Assembly: GCA_029866025.1 (NCBI GenBank) | Contig: JARXAD010000003.1 | Coordinates: forward strand, 62,001 to 126,000 | Reading direction: 5' to 3' | Source: Vampirovibrionales bacterium | Lineage (GTDB): Bacteria; Cyanobacteriota; Vampirovibrionia; Vampirovibrionales; Vampirovibrionaceae | DNA length: 64,000 bases | Part shown: positions 18,324 to 27,367 of the stretch, in pieces | Layout: each line of letters begins with the position of its first letter | Numbering within the stretch: the stretch's first letter is position 1 | Program-made: the position numbers and the translations under genes | Notes under the pieces: generated by a model | What the model was told of the DNA's origin: nothing | The model's input: only the letters and a program-made list of their open reading frames with translations | Database searches by the model: none

Positions 18324-19193
18324 CTAAAACAATCCACTTAAAGCATTGAGTGTGGCGCTAATCATCATAATCAAAAACAAAATTCGCATCATCTTTGGGG
18401 GAATGTGAGGCATCCACTGGGCACCCACGGCACCGCCTACCAAGCCTGCCCCGGCCATTAGTAGCGCATGTGGCCAGTCAATCAACCCTGCTTGGGCTTT
18501 ACCCACAACGCTGGCGCCGGCAATTAACACAGCGGTAGCACTGCCACTGCCCGATGAATGACTGAGGGGGACCCACAACAGCCCCACCATGAGAGGAATG
18601 AGAAACACAGAGCCCCCGATTCCCAATAATCCTGCAGCAACACCCGTGACAAAGGCCACCGCAAAACAAACAGTCCAAGAGAGTAGAGATACCGACTTAA
18701 GATCAGACGGGCTAGAAGGATCGACAGTCGTTACAGCGCTGGACGTATTTTTGGCGGTTTTTACCCAGTAAAACACCATTAAAATAATAAGCATAGCCGC
18801 CATTAGCAGGCGTAGGGCGGTTTCGTTCCATAAAACAGACCATCGGCCTCCAATGTACCCACCTAACAATGCAACCCCACCCAACAAAAGCGAGGTTTTG
18901 TAGCAGATACGCTTGCCTATCGCGTGGACGGTGGTGGCGCTAACGCTAGCAGTAAAGCTTTGCAAGGCTGCAAACCCTGTCAGCTGGGCAAAGCTTAGGC
19001 CGCCAGAAATCATTTGGGGCCACATTAATTGCAGGCCGCTCATCATGGCTAAAATCATTAAGCCACCACCGATGCCCAATAAACCTGCTGCCACACCTGC
19101 CAAAAAGCCAACGGCCATTAGTGCCAACGAACTGGCTGGCACCAGCCCCACACCGTGGCCCAAGGATGTTAACAAGTCGAAACAATCCGTCAT
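18324..19193 (-). CDS. TSUP-family (TauE/SafE) membrane transporter
   Basis: About 289 aa with two internally repeated halves, each starting with the family signature: FLAGVAAGLLGIGGGLMILAMM near the N terminus and VAFVTGVAAGLLGIGGSVFLIPLM near residue 165. It has some eight hydrophobic helices. Members export sulfite, sulfoacetate or related organosulfur anions; the substrate here is unknown. The track's 363-aa version has 74 extra non-membrane residues, so I use the ATG at 19193 (MTDCFDLL). It is divergent from the coiled-coil gene at 19297. Confidence 0.9.
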   Translation of the reverse strand: MTDCFDLLTSLGHGVGLVPASSLALMAVGFLAGVAAGLLGIGGGLMILAMMSGLQLMWPQMISGGLSFAQLTGFAALQSFTASVSATTVHAIGKRICYKTSLLLGGVALLGGYIGGRWSVLWNETALRLLMAAMLIILMVFYWVKTAKNTSSAVTTVDPSSPSDLKSVSLLSWTVCFAVAFVTGVAAGLLGIGGSVFLIPLMVGLLWVPLSHSSGSGSATAVLIAGASVVGKAQAGLIDWPHALLMAGAGLVGGAVGAQWMPHIPPKMMRILFLIMMISATLNALSGLF

Positions 19194-19296
19194 AACGAGG
19201 CGACCCAAAAAAGCAATTGATGCTATGATGCCATCATTCATGTGTGTAGTCACGCATTTGTTGTGATGAATGGTGGTTTCCGCAAAGGGCCACGTT

Positions 19297-20496
19297 ATGG
19301 GTAAGGATTTGGTAGCCATGCGGCTTTCCACAGAAGCATTGCTCAACGAATTGCAGCGGTTCCAAGTACTGCGCGAAGATTTGGTGGCATGGGAAAACGC
19401 CTTGGGCCTCAGCATTCCTTCAGACGCTGACGGTAAACCTGTCTACAGCCAGCATCATGTCAACCTCTTTAAAAACATCAAAAAACACCTCGCTTTGGGC
19501 AAGTCGTTTTCAGATATTCAGCAATTGGTCCAAATTCCCGCTAATTTATCGGTTGCTGTTGCCTTAGACCCCAAACCAGAAACCCCACAACCCTCTCCTA
19601 ATCCACTGCCTCGCTCGTCCAATGTCATAGAATCATCCACTTCCCTTATGACCAGCCAACCGAAACGCTCTCCCAGCTCTATGCTAACGTCCCCACCGCG
19701 TCGACCCGCTGCCCCCGTGACTCAGCCCGACATGCTCCCCACAGCAAAATCTTTGGCGTCCATTTCGGTGGATGCCCATCAATATGATCTGATGGATTTG
19801 TTGCGCCAGACCATGGCCGAAAAAGATCAACTCCAACAACAATTGATCGATGTTGAAAAATTAAATTCCCATCTTAACAATGCCAATGGCATGTTTCACC
19901 GCAAGGTAAAACAACTGGATGAAGAGCTAAAAGCCTCCCAAGCCGCTGGCGACCAGAATCGCTTGTTTCAGCTCATGGAAGACAAGGCTCGTTTGCACCA
20001 CCAGGTGCTGGATAGCGAAAAAACCATTGGCCAGCTTAAAAAGCAAATCATGCTATCTGACGAACTGGTGTTAAAAGCCCGCCAAGAGGCCATGATTAGT
20101 GAACAGCAGTTGGCCAAGCAAATCCAGTTTTTGCAATCCGAACTCTCCTCCGGTGACGGCTCTCGTCAGCCCAATGCCGATACTTTTTGTGGCCAGTGGA
20201 ATGAAGAAGCTTACTGGCTGGAAACCCGCTTTGATACGTATGGCGTAGATATCCCCGCCGATCGTCGTCGCGTATTAACCATTGCTCAGCCACCCATGCA
20301 ACTTATTGGTCCCATGGCTGTTTTAAGCCAAACCTATCGTTTAGAGCAGCAGCCCCAATGGCAACGAACGGAAACCTTGCTGCTGATTGCTACCAACCCA
20401 ATGCGTTTGCAAGGGTTGATGGACGTTACCTATCGCCTAAACGAAACCCCCGTAGCCCAGGCTTGGTACCGAATTGGGGCTACCAAGCAACCTTAA
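19297..20496 (+). CDS. Coiled-coil protein with a MerR-like N-terminal region
   Basis: About 399 aa. Residues ~1-95 (LLNELQRFQVLREDLVAWENALGLSI...YSQHHVNLFKNIKKHLALGKSFSDIQQLV) resemble a MerR-type winged helix followed by the typical KxxLxxGxSFxDIQ segment. A Pro/Ser-rich linker follows, then a long coiled coil (~180-290, LQQQLIDVEKLNSHLNN...), then a folded C-terminal domain of ~110 residues. The ATG at 19297 has AAAGGG upstream. It lies upstream of mreB on the same strand with a 205-base gap. A role in regulation or cell shape is guesswork. Confidence 0.75.
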   Translation: MGKDLVAMRLSTEALLNELQRFQVLREDLVAWENALGLSIPSDADGKPVYSQHHVNLFKNIKKHLALGKSFSDIQQLVQIPANLSVAVALDPKPETPQPSPNPLPRSSNVIESSTSLMTSQPKRSPSSMLTSPPRRPAAPVTQPDMLPTAKSLASISVDAHQYDLMDLLRQTMAEKDQLQQQLIDVEKLNSHLNNANGMFHRKVKQLDEELKASQAAGDQNRLFQLMEDKARLHHQVLDSEKTIGQLKKQIMLSDELVLKARQEAMISEQQLAKQIQFLQSELSSGDGSRQPNADTFCGQWNEEAYWLETRFDTYGVDIPADRRRVLTIAQPPMQLIGPMAVLSQTYRLEQQPQWQRTETLLLIATNPMRLQGLMDVTYRLNETPVAQAWYRIGATKQP

Positions 20497-20701
20497 ATCG
20501 CCTAAAGCACCCTTGTTTTTTTAATGCGAGTGGGCGGGGCTGCTTCTCTGTTTCAGCCCGCTTTTGAGATGACAAATGATTGAAGTTAAAAGAGAGAGAC
20601 CTTGCCCCCTTGGAGGCCTGGCACGTGTGGTGGCAACAAGGTAGGATAGAGAGACTTTTTAAGCGACTGTTCGCGCTGTTTACGATGTATATAGAAAGCC
20701 T

Positions 20702-21832
20702 GTGGCCGTGAGTTTGTTTCAATCGCTAATGGATTTATTTCGTGAAAATTTGGGCCTGTTTGGGGGAAGCACCCCGGCTCAATCCAACGCCAATGATATT
20801 GGCATTGATTTAGGAACCGTCAACACCTTAGTGTGCACGGCTTCCAAGGGTGTGGTGTTGCGAGAGCCATCAGTAGTGGCGGTAGACAAAAGCCAAAGTC
20901 CGCCCAAAGTACTGGAAGTAGGAGCCGCTGCACGGGACATGATTGGCCGTACTCCCGAGCATATTCACGCCATTCGCCCGCTGCGAGATGGGGTGATTGC
21001 CGAATTTGAATGGGCCGAAGTGCTGCTGCGTCGCTTTATTGATCGCGCTTTGGGCGATAAGGTGTTTAGCCAAGGCAAACCGGGCCGCATTATTATTGGG
21101 TTGCCCAGTGGTGTGACGGAAGTGGAACGCCGGGCCGTGGGTGATTCTGCTTACAATTGTGGGGCTCGCATTGTTAATTTAATTGCAGAGCCCATGGCAG
21201 CAGCCATTGGCGCTGGCATGCCCGTGGAGCAACCCACCGGTAGCATGATTATTGATATCGGTGGCGGCACCACGGAAGTGGCTGTGCTCAGTCTCAATGG
21301 CATTGTGGTGAGTAAAAGCCTGCGTATTGCTGGCGATGAATTGAACAGCAACATTCAACAGTATATGAAAACCGCCCATGGCCTTTCCATTGGCGATCGC
21401 ACCGCAGAAGACATTAAAATTCAGCTGGGGTCTGCCTGTGAGCTAGATAAAGAAAGCGAAAAGGCTACGATGACCATTCGAGGGCTGAACTTGGCCACAG
21501 GATTACCTGATTCCTTGGTGATTACAGTGCCAGAAGTACGGGCCTGCATTAGCGCCACTTTGCAAAAGCTGGTGGAAGGCGTTAAAGCGACCTTGGAAAT
21601 TACACCACCCGAACTGGCCGCCGACATTGTGGAAAAAGGCATTGTATTGGCTGGGGGCGGTGCCTTACTACGAGGCATGGATGCTTACATAGCCAGCCAT
21701 GTGGCGGTGCCTGTCTTCATTGCCAAGGACCCCTTATCGTGTGTGGTGTTGGGTACTGAACGTTTGCTGAGTGATCCGACCTATGAGGCGATTTTACTCG
21801 CTTCTGAGTATGATCCACGCCACTACCATTAG
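20702..21832 (+). CDS. mreB: Rod-shape actin homologue MreB
   Basis: Actin-fold ATPase that forms membrane-bound filaments guiding cell-wall synthesis. The nucleotide-binding segments are IGIDLGTVNTLV (phosphate 1), MIIDIGGGTTEVAVLS (phosphate 2) and VLAGGGALLRGMD (adenosine). The N terminus SLFQSLMDLFRENLGLF is an amphipathic, membrane-tethering helix. At 376 aa from the GTG at 20702 it is about 30 residues longer than usual, because of an N-terminal Ser/Asn linker (GGSTPAQSNAND) before the core. No mreC or mreD follows. Confidence 0.95.
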   Translation: MAVSLFQSLMDLFRENLGLFGGSTPAQSNANDIGIDLGTVNTLVCTASKGVVLREPSVVAVDKSQSPPKVLEVGAAARDMIGRTPEHIHAIRPLRDGVIAEFEWAEVLLRRFIDRALGDKVFSQGKPGRIIIGLPSGVTEVERRAVGDSAYNCGARIVNLIAEPMAAAIGAGMPVEQPTGSMIIDIGGGTTEVAVLSLNGIVVSKSLRIAGDELNSNIQQYMKTAHGLSIGDRTAEDIKIQLGSACELDKESEKATMTIRGLNLATGLPDSLVITVPEVRACISATLQKLVEGVKATLEITPPELAADIVEKGIVLAGGGALLRGMDAYIASHVAVPVFIAKDPLSCVVLGTERLLSDPTYEAILLASEYDPRHYH

Positions 21833-21843
21833 AGTCCTGAATT

Positions 21844-22317
21844 GTGGCGGCAATGACTTCTCTCACTATCGTCCTGGTAGAGCCTCGCATTCCACAGAAT
21901 ACAGGCAACATTGCACGTTTGTGTGCTTGTTTGGGGGCCAAGCTGTACTTGGTAGGCGAACTGGGCTTTGTGCTGAACGATAAACATTTGGCCCGTGCTG
22001 GTATGGATTACATCGATCGTGCCATCCCTGAGCATGTGACGGAGATGGCCGCTTTAAATGACACAAACCCTTTGGATACTCGCTATTACCTGAGTGCAAA
22101 AGCCACCAAAACGGTGTGGGATGTTTCTTTTCCAAGGCATGTCACCCTGGTATTTGGACGAGAAGACAAAGGCTTACCTCCGGCACTGATTCAATCCAAC
22201 CCGGATCGAGCCATCACCTTGCCCATGCCCGGCGAAGGGCGTAGCCTTAATTTGTCCTCTGCTGTGGCCGCCACCGCGTATGAGGTCCTTCGGCAACAGC
22301 AGTGCGTCTTGCAATAG
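21844..22317 (+). CDS. trmL: tRNA (cytidine(34)-2'-O)-methyltransferase
   Basis: A 157-aa SPOUT methyltransferase of the minimal TrmL type. Motifs are LVEPRIPQNTGNIARLC (motif 1), LVFGREDKGLPPALI (motif 2) and LPMPGEGRSLNLSSAVAATAYE (motif 3, the knotted SAM site). It methylates the wobble base of tRNA-Leu in known cases. It starts at a GTG 11 bases after the mreB stop, or at the ATG three codons later, and is likely cotranscribed with mreB. Confidence 0.93.
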   Translation: MAAMTSLTIVLVEPRIPQNTGNIARLCACLGAKLYLVGELGFVLNDKHLARAGMDYIDRAIPEHVTEMAALNDTNPLDTRYYLSAKATKTVWDVSFPRHVTLVFGREDKGLPPALIQSNPDRAITLPMPGEGRSLNLSSAVAATAYEVLRQQQCVLQ

Positions 22318-22395
22318 AATCACTTGGCAAACCATTTGCGCAGGGTCTCGTGTTTTTGATAAAGTTAAGTTTAATAACCACGGCTTGCCGTGTGT

Positions 22396-22471
22396 GGGCG
22401 GTTGGCGCAGTTGGTAGCGCATCACATTGACATTGTGGAGGTCACTGGTTCGAGCCCAGTACCGCCCACCA
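22396..22471 (+). tRNA. tRNA-Val (GAC)
   Basis: Full cloverleaf with acceptor GGGCGGT/ACCGCCC, D-arm GCGC/GCGC, anticodon stem TCACA/TGTGG with loop TTGACAT, and T-arm ACTGG TTCGAGC CCAGT. The 3' ACCA is encoded, unlike in the other two tRNA genes here. Confidence 0.95.
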
Positions 22472-22528
22472 CTTTTAAACAAATCTCCTGCCCCTTAACC
22501 TTAAACACCAGCTATAGAGGTCACTCTA

Positions 22529-22723
22529 TTGGAAACCATTTCAAAGCATCGTTTAGAAGCCTTTAGTGATGGCGTTATTGCCATTTTCATTACCATTATG
22601 GTGTTGGAATTAAGACCTCCTGCCGGAGTGACTTTAAGCGCCCTTCAGTCGTTGCTTCCCGCCGTGTTGAGTGCAATGCACTTTTTGCGCTGGCAAACAA
22701 GGCATCCAGCATGGGTTCGGTAA
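22529..22723 (+). pseudogene. Truncated TMEM175-like (DUF1211) channel fragment
   Basis: The first ~45 codons (SKHRLEAFSDGVIAIFITIMVLELRPP) are an unmistakable TMEM175-family first transmembrane helix with the FSDGVIAI signature, but family members need about 200 residues and six helices. After about residue 50 the frame runs antisense through the end of the uracil-DNA glycosylase gene (FLRWQTRHPAWVR). The rest of the gene is missing, apparently by a deletion that joined it tail-to-tail to the glycosylase. Confidence 0.8.
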
Positions 22724-23378
22724 GCTTGCCGGTAAAGGTGTTTTGCTGGCTGGGGTGGTACGAAGTAATCACCGTTAATCGATTGCTAACAGGAGTCACA
22801 ACGTTGTGGCCAAAAGCGGGCTTTTTTGGCATGGCGTCGATAGCAAAGGGTTCCCATAAATCCGGAGTGGTTTTTAGCGTGGCCCACAACCCATTAAGGG
22901 CCACGCTACCCAAACAAATCACCACCTTTAAGTTACTTAACAGCCGTAACTCCTCTCGCAAAAAAGGCTGGCAAGCAGCAACTTCTTGAGACGTGACTTT
23001 ATTTTGAGGCGGGGCGCAGTGGCAAATGGCGGTAATCCAAGCGCTGGTTAGTTTTAGGCCATCGTTTTTTTCTTTACTGCTTGGCTGGTTAGCAAAGCCC
23101 GCTTTATGCAAGGCTCTGTACAGCCACAGGCCGCTGTTATCTCCCGTAAACATGCGCCCGGTACGGTTGGCCCCATGGGCCGCCGGAGCCAGCCCCACAA
23201 TCAACAATTGGGCGCTGGGGTCACCAAAACTGGGAACCGCCTTGCCCCAATACACCTCGTCTTGGTATTGTTTGCGCTTATCGGTGGCCACTTGCTCTCG
23301 CCAAGCCACCAGCCGATCACATTGGCGGCAGGCAGTAATCGCTTCGTTTAGCTTAACAAGGGTTTGGACAGGGCTCAT
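22596..23378 (-). CDS. Uracil-DNA glycosylase, family 5 (UdgB-like)
   Basis: Removes uracil and related deaminated bases from DNA. Motif A LLIVGLAPAAHGANRTGRMFTGDNSG and the C-terminal motif TSYHPSQQNTFTGKLT identify a family 4/5 enzyme; the A-A-H variant of motif A favours family 5. An N-terminal CRQCDRL supports Fe-S cluster ligation. The start is the ATG at 23378, overlapping the ftsY stop by four bases. The last ~28 residues (TRREATTEGRLKSL...) are antisense to the TMEM175 remnant and are probably not native. Confidence 0.88.
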   Translation of the reverse strand: MSPVQTLVKLNEAITACRQCDRLVAWREQVATDKRKQYQDEVYWGKAVPSFGDPSAQLLIVGLAPAAHGANRTGRMFTGDNSGLWLYRALHKAGFANQPSSKEKNDGLKLTSAWITAICHCAPPQNKVTSQEVAACQPFLREELRLLSNLKVVICLGSVALNGLWATLKTTPDLWEPFAIDAMPKKPAFGHNVVTPVSNRLTVITSYHPSQQNTFTGKLTEPMLDALFASAKSALHSTRREATTEGRLKSLRQEVLIPTP

Positions 23379-24349
23379 GAATCCCTCAATCCACACAAGG
23401 ATCGGGCAAAGGCTTTGGGCTCAAAGGGAATGAGATCCTCAATGCTTTCTCCCACGCCCACCCATTGAACGGGCAGCTTGAGTTCATCGGCAATACTAAG
23501 AACCACCCCCCCTTTGGCGGTGCCATCCAGCTTGGTCAACACAATGCCGTGCAAGGGCAGAGATTGAGTAAAAACGCTGGCCTGCTGCAATCCGTTTTGG
23601 CCCGTAGTGGCATCCAGCACAAGCCAATTCACTCGTTGAGAACCTACGGGTAGTTGTTTGGCAATCACGCCATCAATTTTTTTCAGTTCGTTCATCAGGT
23701 TAATTTGGTTTTGCAAGCGGCCTGCCGTATCCAAAATAATCACGCTAGCATTGGAGTGTTTAGCCACGTCAATGGCTTCATACGCCACAGCAGCAGGGTC
23801 TCCATTAGGTTTGCTGACTAGGGTGGCTTCTGCACGTGTTGCCCACACCGCCAGTTGTTCCACGGCAGCGGCACGAAAGGTATCGCCCGCGCCAATCACC
23901 ACGCGATGTCCTTCGTTTTTGAGACGATGCGCGAGTTTACCAATAAAAGTGGTTTTACCGGCGCCGTTTACGCCCGTTACCATCACCAACGATAACTTGG
24001 CCGGATCAAAGGTGATGGGTTTTTGCAGTGCCAAAAGCTGGGCTTCAATGCTTTGGGCCAAGGCTTCTTGCACAGCACTGGTGGATTTCCACGATTGATT
24101 TTTCAGTCCGTCTACCCAGCGGGTGGCGGTACTCACGCCCACATCGGCTAGCAATAACGTGTCTTCCAATTCGTCAAAGAAATAGGTGTCTACGGTGGTG
24201 TGGGTGCCAAACAGGTTGGCTAGGGCTCCACCCATTTTTTGACCCCAACCCCCATTGACGGTTTTGACAGGGGCGGTTTTAACAGGTGCACCTTCGTTGG
24301 GTGGAGGGGTTACGGTGGACGTTTTTTTAGACTGAAACCAAGAAAACAT
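23375..24349 (-). CDS. ftsY: Signal recognition particle receptor FtsY
   Basis: SRP-type GTPase docking ribosome-nascent chain complexes at the membrane. The N domain is followed by the G domain with GVNGAGKTTFIGKLA (P-loop), GDTFRAAAVEQL, ILDTAGRLQNQINLMNEL and LTKLDGTAKGGV. At 324 aa it is the short form, with only a ~40-residue Thr/Pro-rich A-region (KTSTVTPPPNEGAPVKTA). It is the first gene of a two-gene unit with the uracil-DNA glycosylase. Confidence 0.96.
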   Translation of the reverse strand: MFSWFQSKKTSTVTPPPNEGAPVKTAPVKTVNGGWGQKMGGALANLFGTHTTVDTYFFDELEDTLLLADVGVSTATRWVDGLKNQSWKSTSAVQEALAQSIEAQLLALQKPITFDPAKLSLVMVTGVNGAGKTTFIGKLAHRLKNEGHRVVIGAGDTFRAAAVEQLAVWATRAEATLVSKPNGDPAAVAYEAIDVAKHSNASVIILDTAGRLQNQINLMNELKKIDGVIAKQLPVGSQRVNWLVLDATTGQNGLQQASVFTQSLPLHGIVLTKLDGTAKGGVVLSIADELKLPVQWVGVGESIEDLIPFEPKAFARSLCGLRDS

Positions 24350-24428
24350 GAGCGGGGCCTGTCAAGATAGTCAAGTAAAAAGAAGATAGAATGCCTAGAA
24401 ATTAAACATAGTCGAAATGGTATAAATA

Positions 24429-25766
24429 CTAGTAGCGCCAGATAAGATAGACGGTACTAATAACAAGTGAAAGTAGCGTGACACTAGCGCCCACCTTAAA
24501 AAACTCCATAAAACGAATCTCGTGGCCCCGTCGACGGGCCATATCCACTACCAACACATTGGCCATTGCGCCTACTAGCGTGGCATTGCCACCCAAGCAC
24601 GCCCCTAGCGATAAACTCCACCACAAGGGTTGAAGGTTACTAAAGGCAATAGGGTCAATACGATTCAGGTTTTGCACCAAGGGAATCATTGTGGCCGTGT
24701 AGGGAATGTTATCCACCACGGCGGATAAGGCTGCAGAGCCCCATAAAATAACGATACTCATCAGGTTGGCGTTGCCCCTGGTCCACGCCAGCAGTTGTTC
24801 TGCCAGCCAGCTTAGGGTGCCGCTTTTTTCTACAGCACCCACCATTACAAACAGGCCAATAAAAAAGAAGATCGTGGTCCACTCCACGTCGTTCCAAATA
24901 TCGTCGCGATGTTCAAACAGCATCAACACGCTGGCACCGGCTAGGGCAATGGTACCGGCTTCAATATGGGTAACGTGGTGGGTTAAAAACCCCACAATCA
25001 CCAGTGCCAAAACGATTAGAGCCTTTATCATAAGAGGTTTATCGGTAATGGCTTGCCCCACAGAAAGTGTTGTAAGTTGCTGAGTTGCCTCGGGCGAAAG
25101 GGTGACATCCTTTCGGTACCACCACGCCAACAAACCAAGGCTGGCCACACTAATCAGGCCAATGACGGGTGCTAAGTTCACTAAAAAATCGTTAAAGGTA
25201 ATGCCTGCGGCGCTGCCAATCATCATATTGGGAGGGTCGCCCACCAAAGTAGCCGTGCCGCCAATGTTACTCAGCAAGGTTTCGGCCACCAAATATGGAA
25301 TGGGATTGATACCTAGCGTGGCGCACAGACTAACCGTCACGGTGCCAATCAACAATATGGCGGTAACGTTGTCTAAAAACGCGCTAATAAAGGCGGTTAA
25401 GCTAGCCAGCAATAACATAAGTACCATACCGTTGCCTTTACTGGCTTTGGCGGCGGCGCGAGCCAAGGCATCCAATGCGCCGGTTTGTCCCAAAATATTC
25501 ACCAAAATCATCATGCCCACCAACAGAGCAATCACGTTAAAATCAATGGCGTGCAAGGCTTCTGCTTGGGTAAATACGGGTGTAAGTAGCAACAAGCTAC
25601 TGCCCAGCAAGGCCACCACCACCTTGGGCACTTTTTCCCACACAATAAACACGTAGGCTATCAATAACACCACGTTGGGCAGCCAGTTCCACCCCAATGG
25701 AATGGCGGAAGGGAGAGACAAGCCCCATTTAGAGCCAGCGGTTTCGGTAAAAAGAGCGGCGTCCAT
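24429..25766 (-). CDS. ArsB/NhaD-superfamily ion permease
   Basis: A polytopic protein with about twelve hydrophobic helices. Segments such as SAFLDNVTAILLIGTVTVSL, LLSNIGGTATLVGDPPNMMIGS and the repeated C-terminal SAVVDNIPYTATMIPLV ... CLGGNATLVGAMANVLV are typical of NhaD-type Na+/H+ antiporters and related SLC13/ArsB carriers. The NIGG..GDPPN signature favours a NhaD-like or citrate/anion carrier over arsenite. I use the ATG at 25766 (MDAALF, 445 aa) rather than the GTG at 25838. Confidence 0.85.
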   Translation of the reverse strand: MDAALFTETAGSKWGLSLPSAIPLGWNWLPNVVLLIAYVFIVWEKVPKVVVALLGSSLLLLTPVFTQAEALHAIDFNVIALLVGMMILVNILGQTGALDALARAAAKASKGNGMVLMLLLASLTAFISAFLDNVTAILLIGTVTVSLCATLGINPIPYLVAETLLSNIGGTATLVGDPPNMMIGSAAGITFNDFLVNLAPVIGLISVASLGLLAWWYRKDVTLSPEATQQLTTLSVGQAITDKPLMIKALIVLALVIVGFLTHHVTHIEAGTIALAGASVLMLFEHRDDIWNDVEWTTIFFFIGLFVMVGAVEKSGTLSWLAEQLLAWTRGNANLMSIVILWGSAALSAVVDNIPYTATMIPLVQNLNRIDPIAFSNLQPLWWSLSLGACLGGNATLVGAMANVLVVDMARRRGHEIRFMEFFKVGASVTLLSLVISTVYLIWRY

Positions 25767-25884
25767 CTGATGAGAGACTTTCAGGCCAACGCCCCATATT
25801 GTACCAAGGCCAGACTCGCCCAAGGTGTATCCATCCACAAATAGTCCCTTGGATTTGGTAAACTACAGGGTCGTGTTTGTACCC

Positions 25885-27351
25885 ATGGAAAATGTTATGC
25901 CGTTTGCTGCGCCCAATGCCCCAAAAACCCTGTACCAAAAAATTTGGGAACGCCATGCGGTGCCCTACCCACAGCAACTACCGGTAGGCGTTCATGCGGC
26001 TGAATTGCCCACCCTGCTGTACATCGACATGCACCTGATCCACGAAGTGACGTCTCCTCAAGCCTTTGAGGGCCTTCGTCAGCGGGGTATTCCTCTCAAG
26101 CGGCCCGATCGCACCATGGGCACCATGGATCACAGCACCCCAACCACGCCTCGCACGGCTAGTGGCGAGATGATCTATACCGATTCTCAGGCCCAAGCCC
26201 AAGTAGAAACCTTAGAGCGCAACTGCGCGGAATTTGGCGTCACCCTGTTTGATTTGTCTACGGGTCACCAAGGCATTGTCCACGTGATTGGGCCTGAGTT
26301 GGGCCTGACCCAACCGGGGATGACCATTGTGTGCGGCGATAGCCACACGGCGACTCATGGGGCTTTTGGTGCCTTGGCCCACGGTATTGGCACCAGTGAG
26401 GTAGAACACGTGATGGCCACCCAGTGCTTGTTGCAAACCCCCAGCAAAACCTTGGAGGTGCGGGTGGACGGCACCTTACAACCGGGCGTTACCGCCAAAG
26501 ATGTGATACTGGCCATCATTGCCAAGCTAGGCATGGGCGGCGGTACGGGCTACGTGCTGGAATACACAGGCAGCGCCATTACCAGCCTGAGCATGGAAGG
26601 CCGCATGACCCTGTGCAACATGAGCATTGAAGCCGGTGCTCGTGCCGGTTTAGTCGCTCCCGACGCTGTGACTTTTGAGTATTTACAAGGCCGTGCCTAC
26701 GCGCCAAAGGGCGATGCGTGGGACAACGCCGTGGCCGACTGGCAAACCCTCCACACCGATGCCGGTGCGACTTACGACGCCACCATTACTCTGGACGGCA
26801 GCGCCATTGAGCCCATGGTAACCTACGGTACCAACCCCGGCCAAGGGGTGGGCGTGTCCCAAACTATTCCCACCACCGAACGTCTTTCTGCTGCCGAAGC
26901 AGCCGACTTGGAAGAATCCTTGGCCTATATGGGCTTGCAGTCGGGCCAACCCATGGTGGGCACGTCCGTGGATGTGGTGTTCATTGGCAGTTGTACTAAT
27001 TCTCGGATGGAAGACTTGCGTGCTGCTGCTGTGGTGGCGAAAAAAGGCCACGTGGCCAAGGGTGTTCGGGCCTTGGTGGTGCCAGGGTCTCAGGTGGTTC
27101 AACAGCAAGCCGAAGCCGAGGGCTTGCATACCGTGTTTACCAACGCTGGTTTTGAGTGGCGAGAACCTGGGTGCAGCATGTGCATTGCCATGAACGGCGA
27201 TAAACTGGAGGCTGGCCAAGTGTGTGCCAGCACCAGCAATCGCAATTTTAAGGGCCGCCAAGGCCAAGGGGGCCGCACCTTGCTAATGAGCCCGGCCATG
27301 GCCGCTGCCGCTGCCTTGCACGGCAAAGTGGTAGATGTGCGAACCTTGTAA
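25885..27351 (+). CDS. leuC: 3-isopropylmalate dehydratase large subunit
   Basis: Aconitase-type isomerase of leucine biosynthesis. N-terminal [12 protein letters not shown], the loop [49 protein letters not shown], and the [4Fe-4S] ligands in [12 protein letters not shown] and [11 protein letters not shown] are present. From the ATG at 25885 it is 488 aa, about 20 longer than usual because of an N-terminal stretch ([14 protein letters not shown]). leuD is not adjacent. It ends 16 bases before the convergent topA stop. Confidence 0.95.
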   Translation: MENVMPFAAPNAPKTLYQKIWERHAVPYPQQLPVGVHAAELPTLLYIDMHLIHEVTSPQAFEGLRQRGIPLKRPDRTMGTMDHSTPTTPRTASGEMIYTDSQAQAQVETLERNCAEFGVTLFDLSTGHQGIVHVIGPELGLTQPGMTIVCGDSHTATHGAFGALAHGIGTSEVEHVMATQCLLQTPSKTLEVRVDGTLQPGVTAKDVILAIIAKLGMGGGTGYVLEYTGSAITSLSMEGRMTLCNMSIEAGARAGLVAPDAVTFEYLQGRAYAPKGDAWDNAVADWQTLHTDAGATYDATITLDGSAIEPMVTYGTNPGQGVGVSQTIPTTERLSAAEAADLEESLAYMGLQSGQPMVGTSVDVVFIGSCTNSRMEDLRAAAVVAKKGHVAKGVRALVVPGSQVVQQQAEAEGLHTVFTNAGFEWREPGCSMCIAMNGDKLEAGQVCASTSNRNFKGRQGQGGRTLLMSPAMAAAAALHGKVVDVRTL

Positions 27352-27367
27352 GGACCAGTTTTGAAGC

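Noticed and set aside
26683-27267. 194-aa minus ORF opposite leuC
   Set aside because: Antisense shadow of a clear LeuC; His/Gly-rich composition typical of reverse reading.
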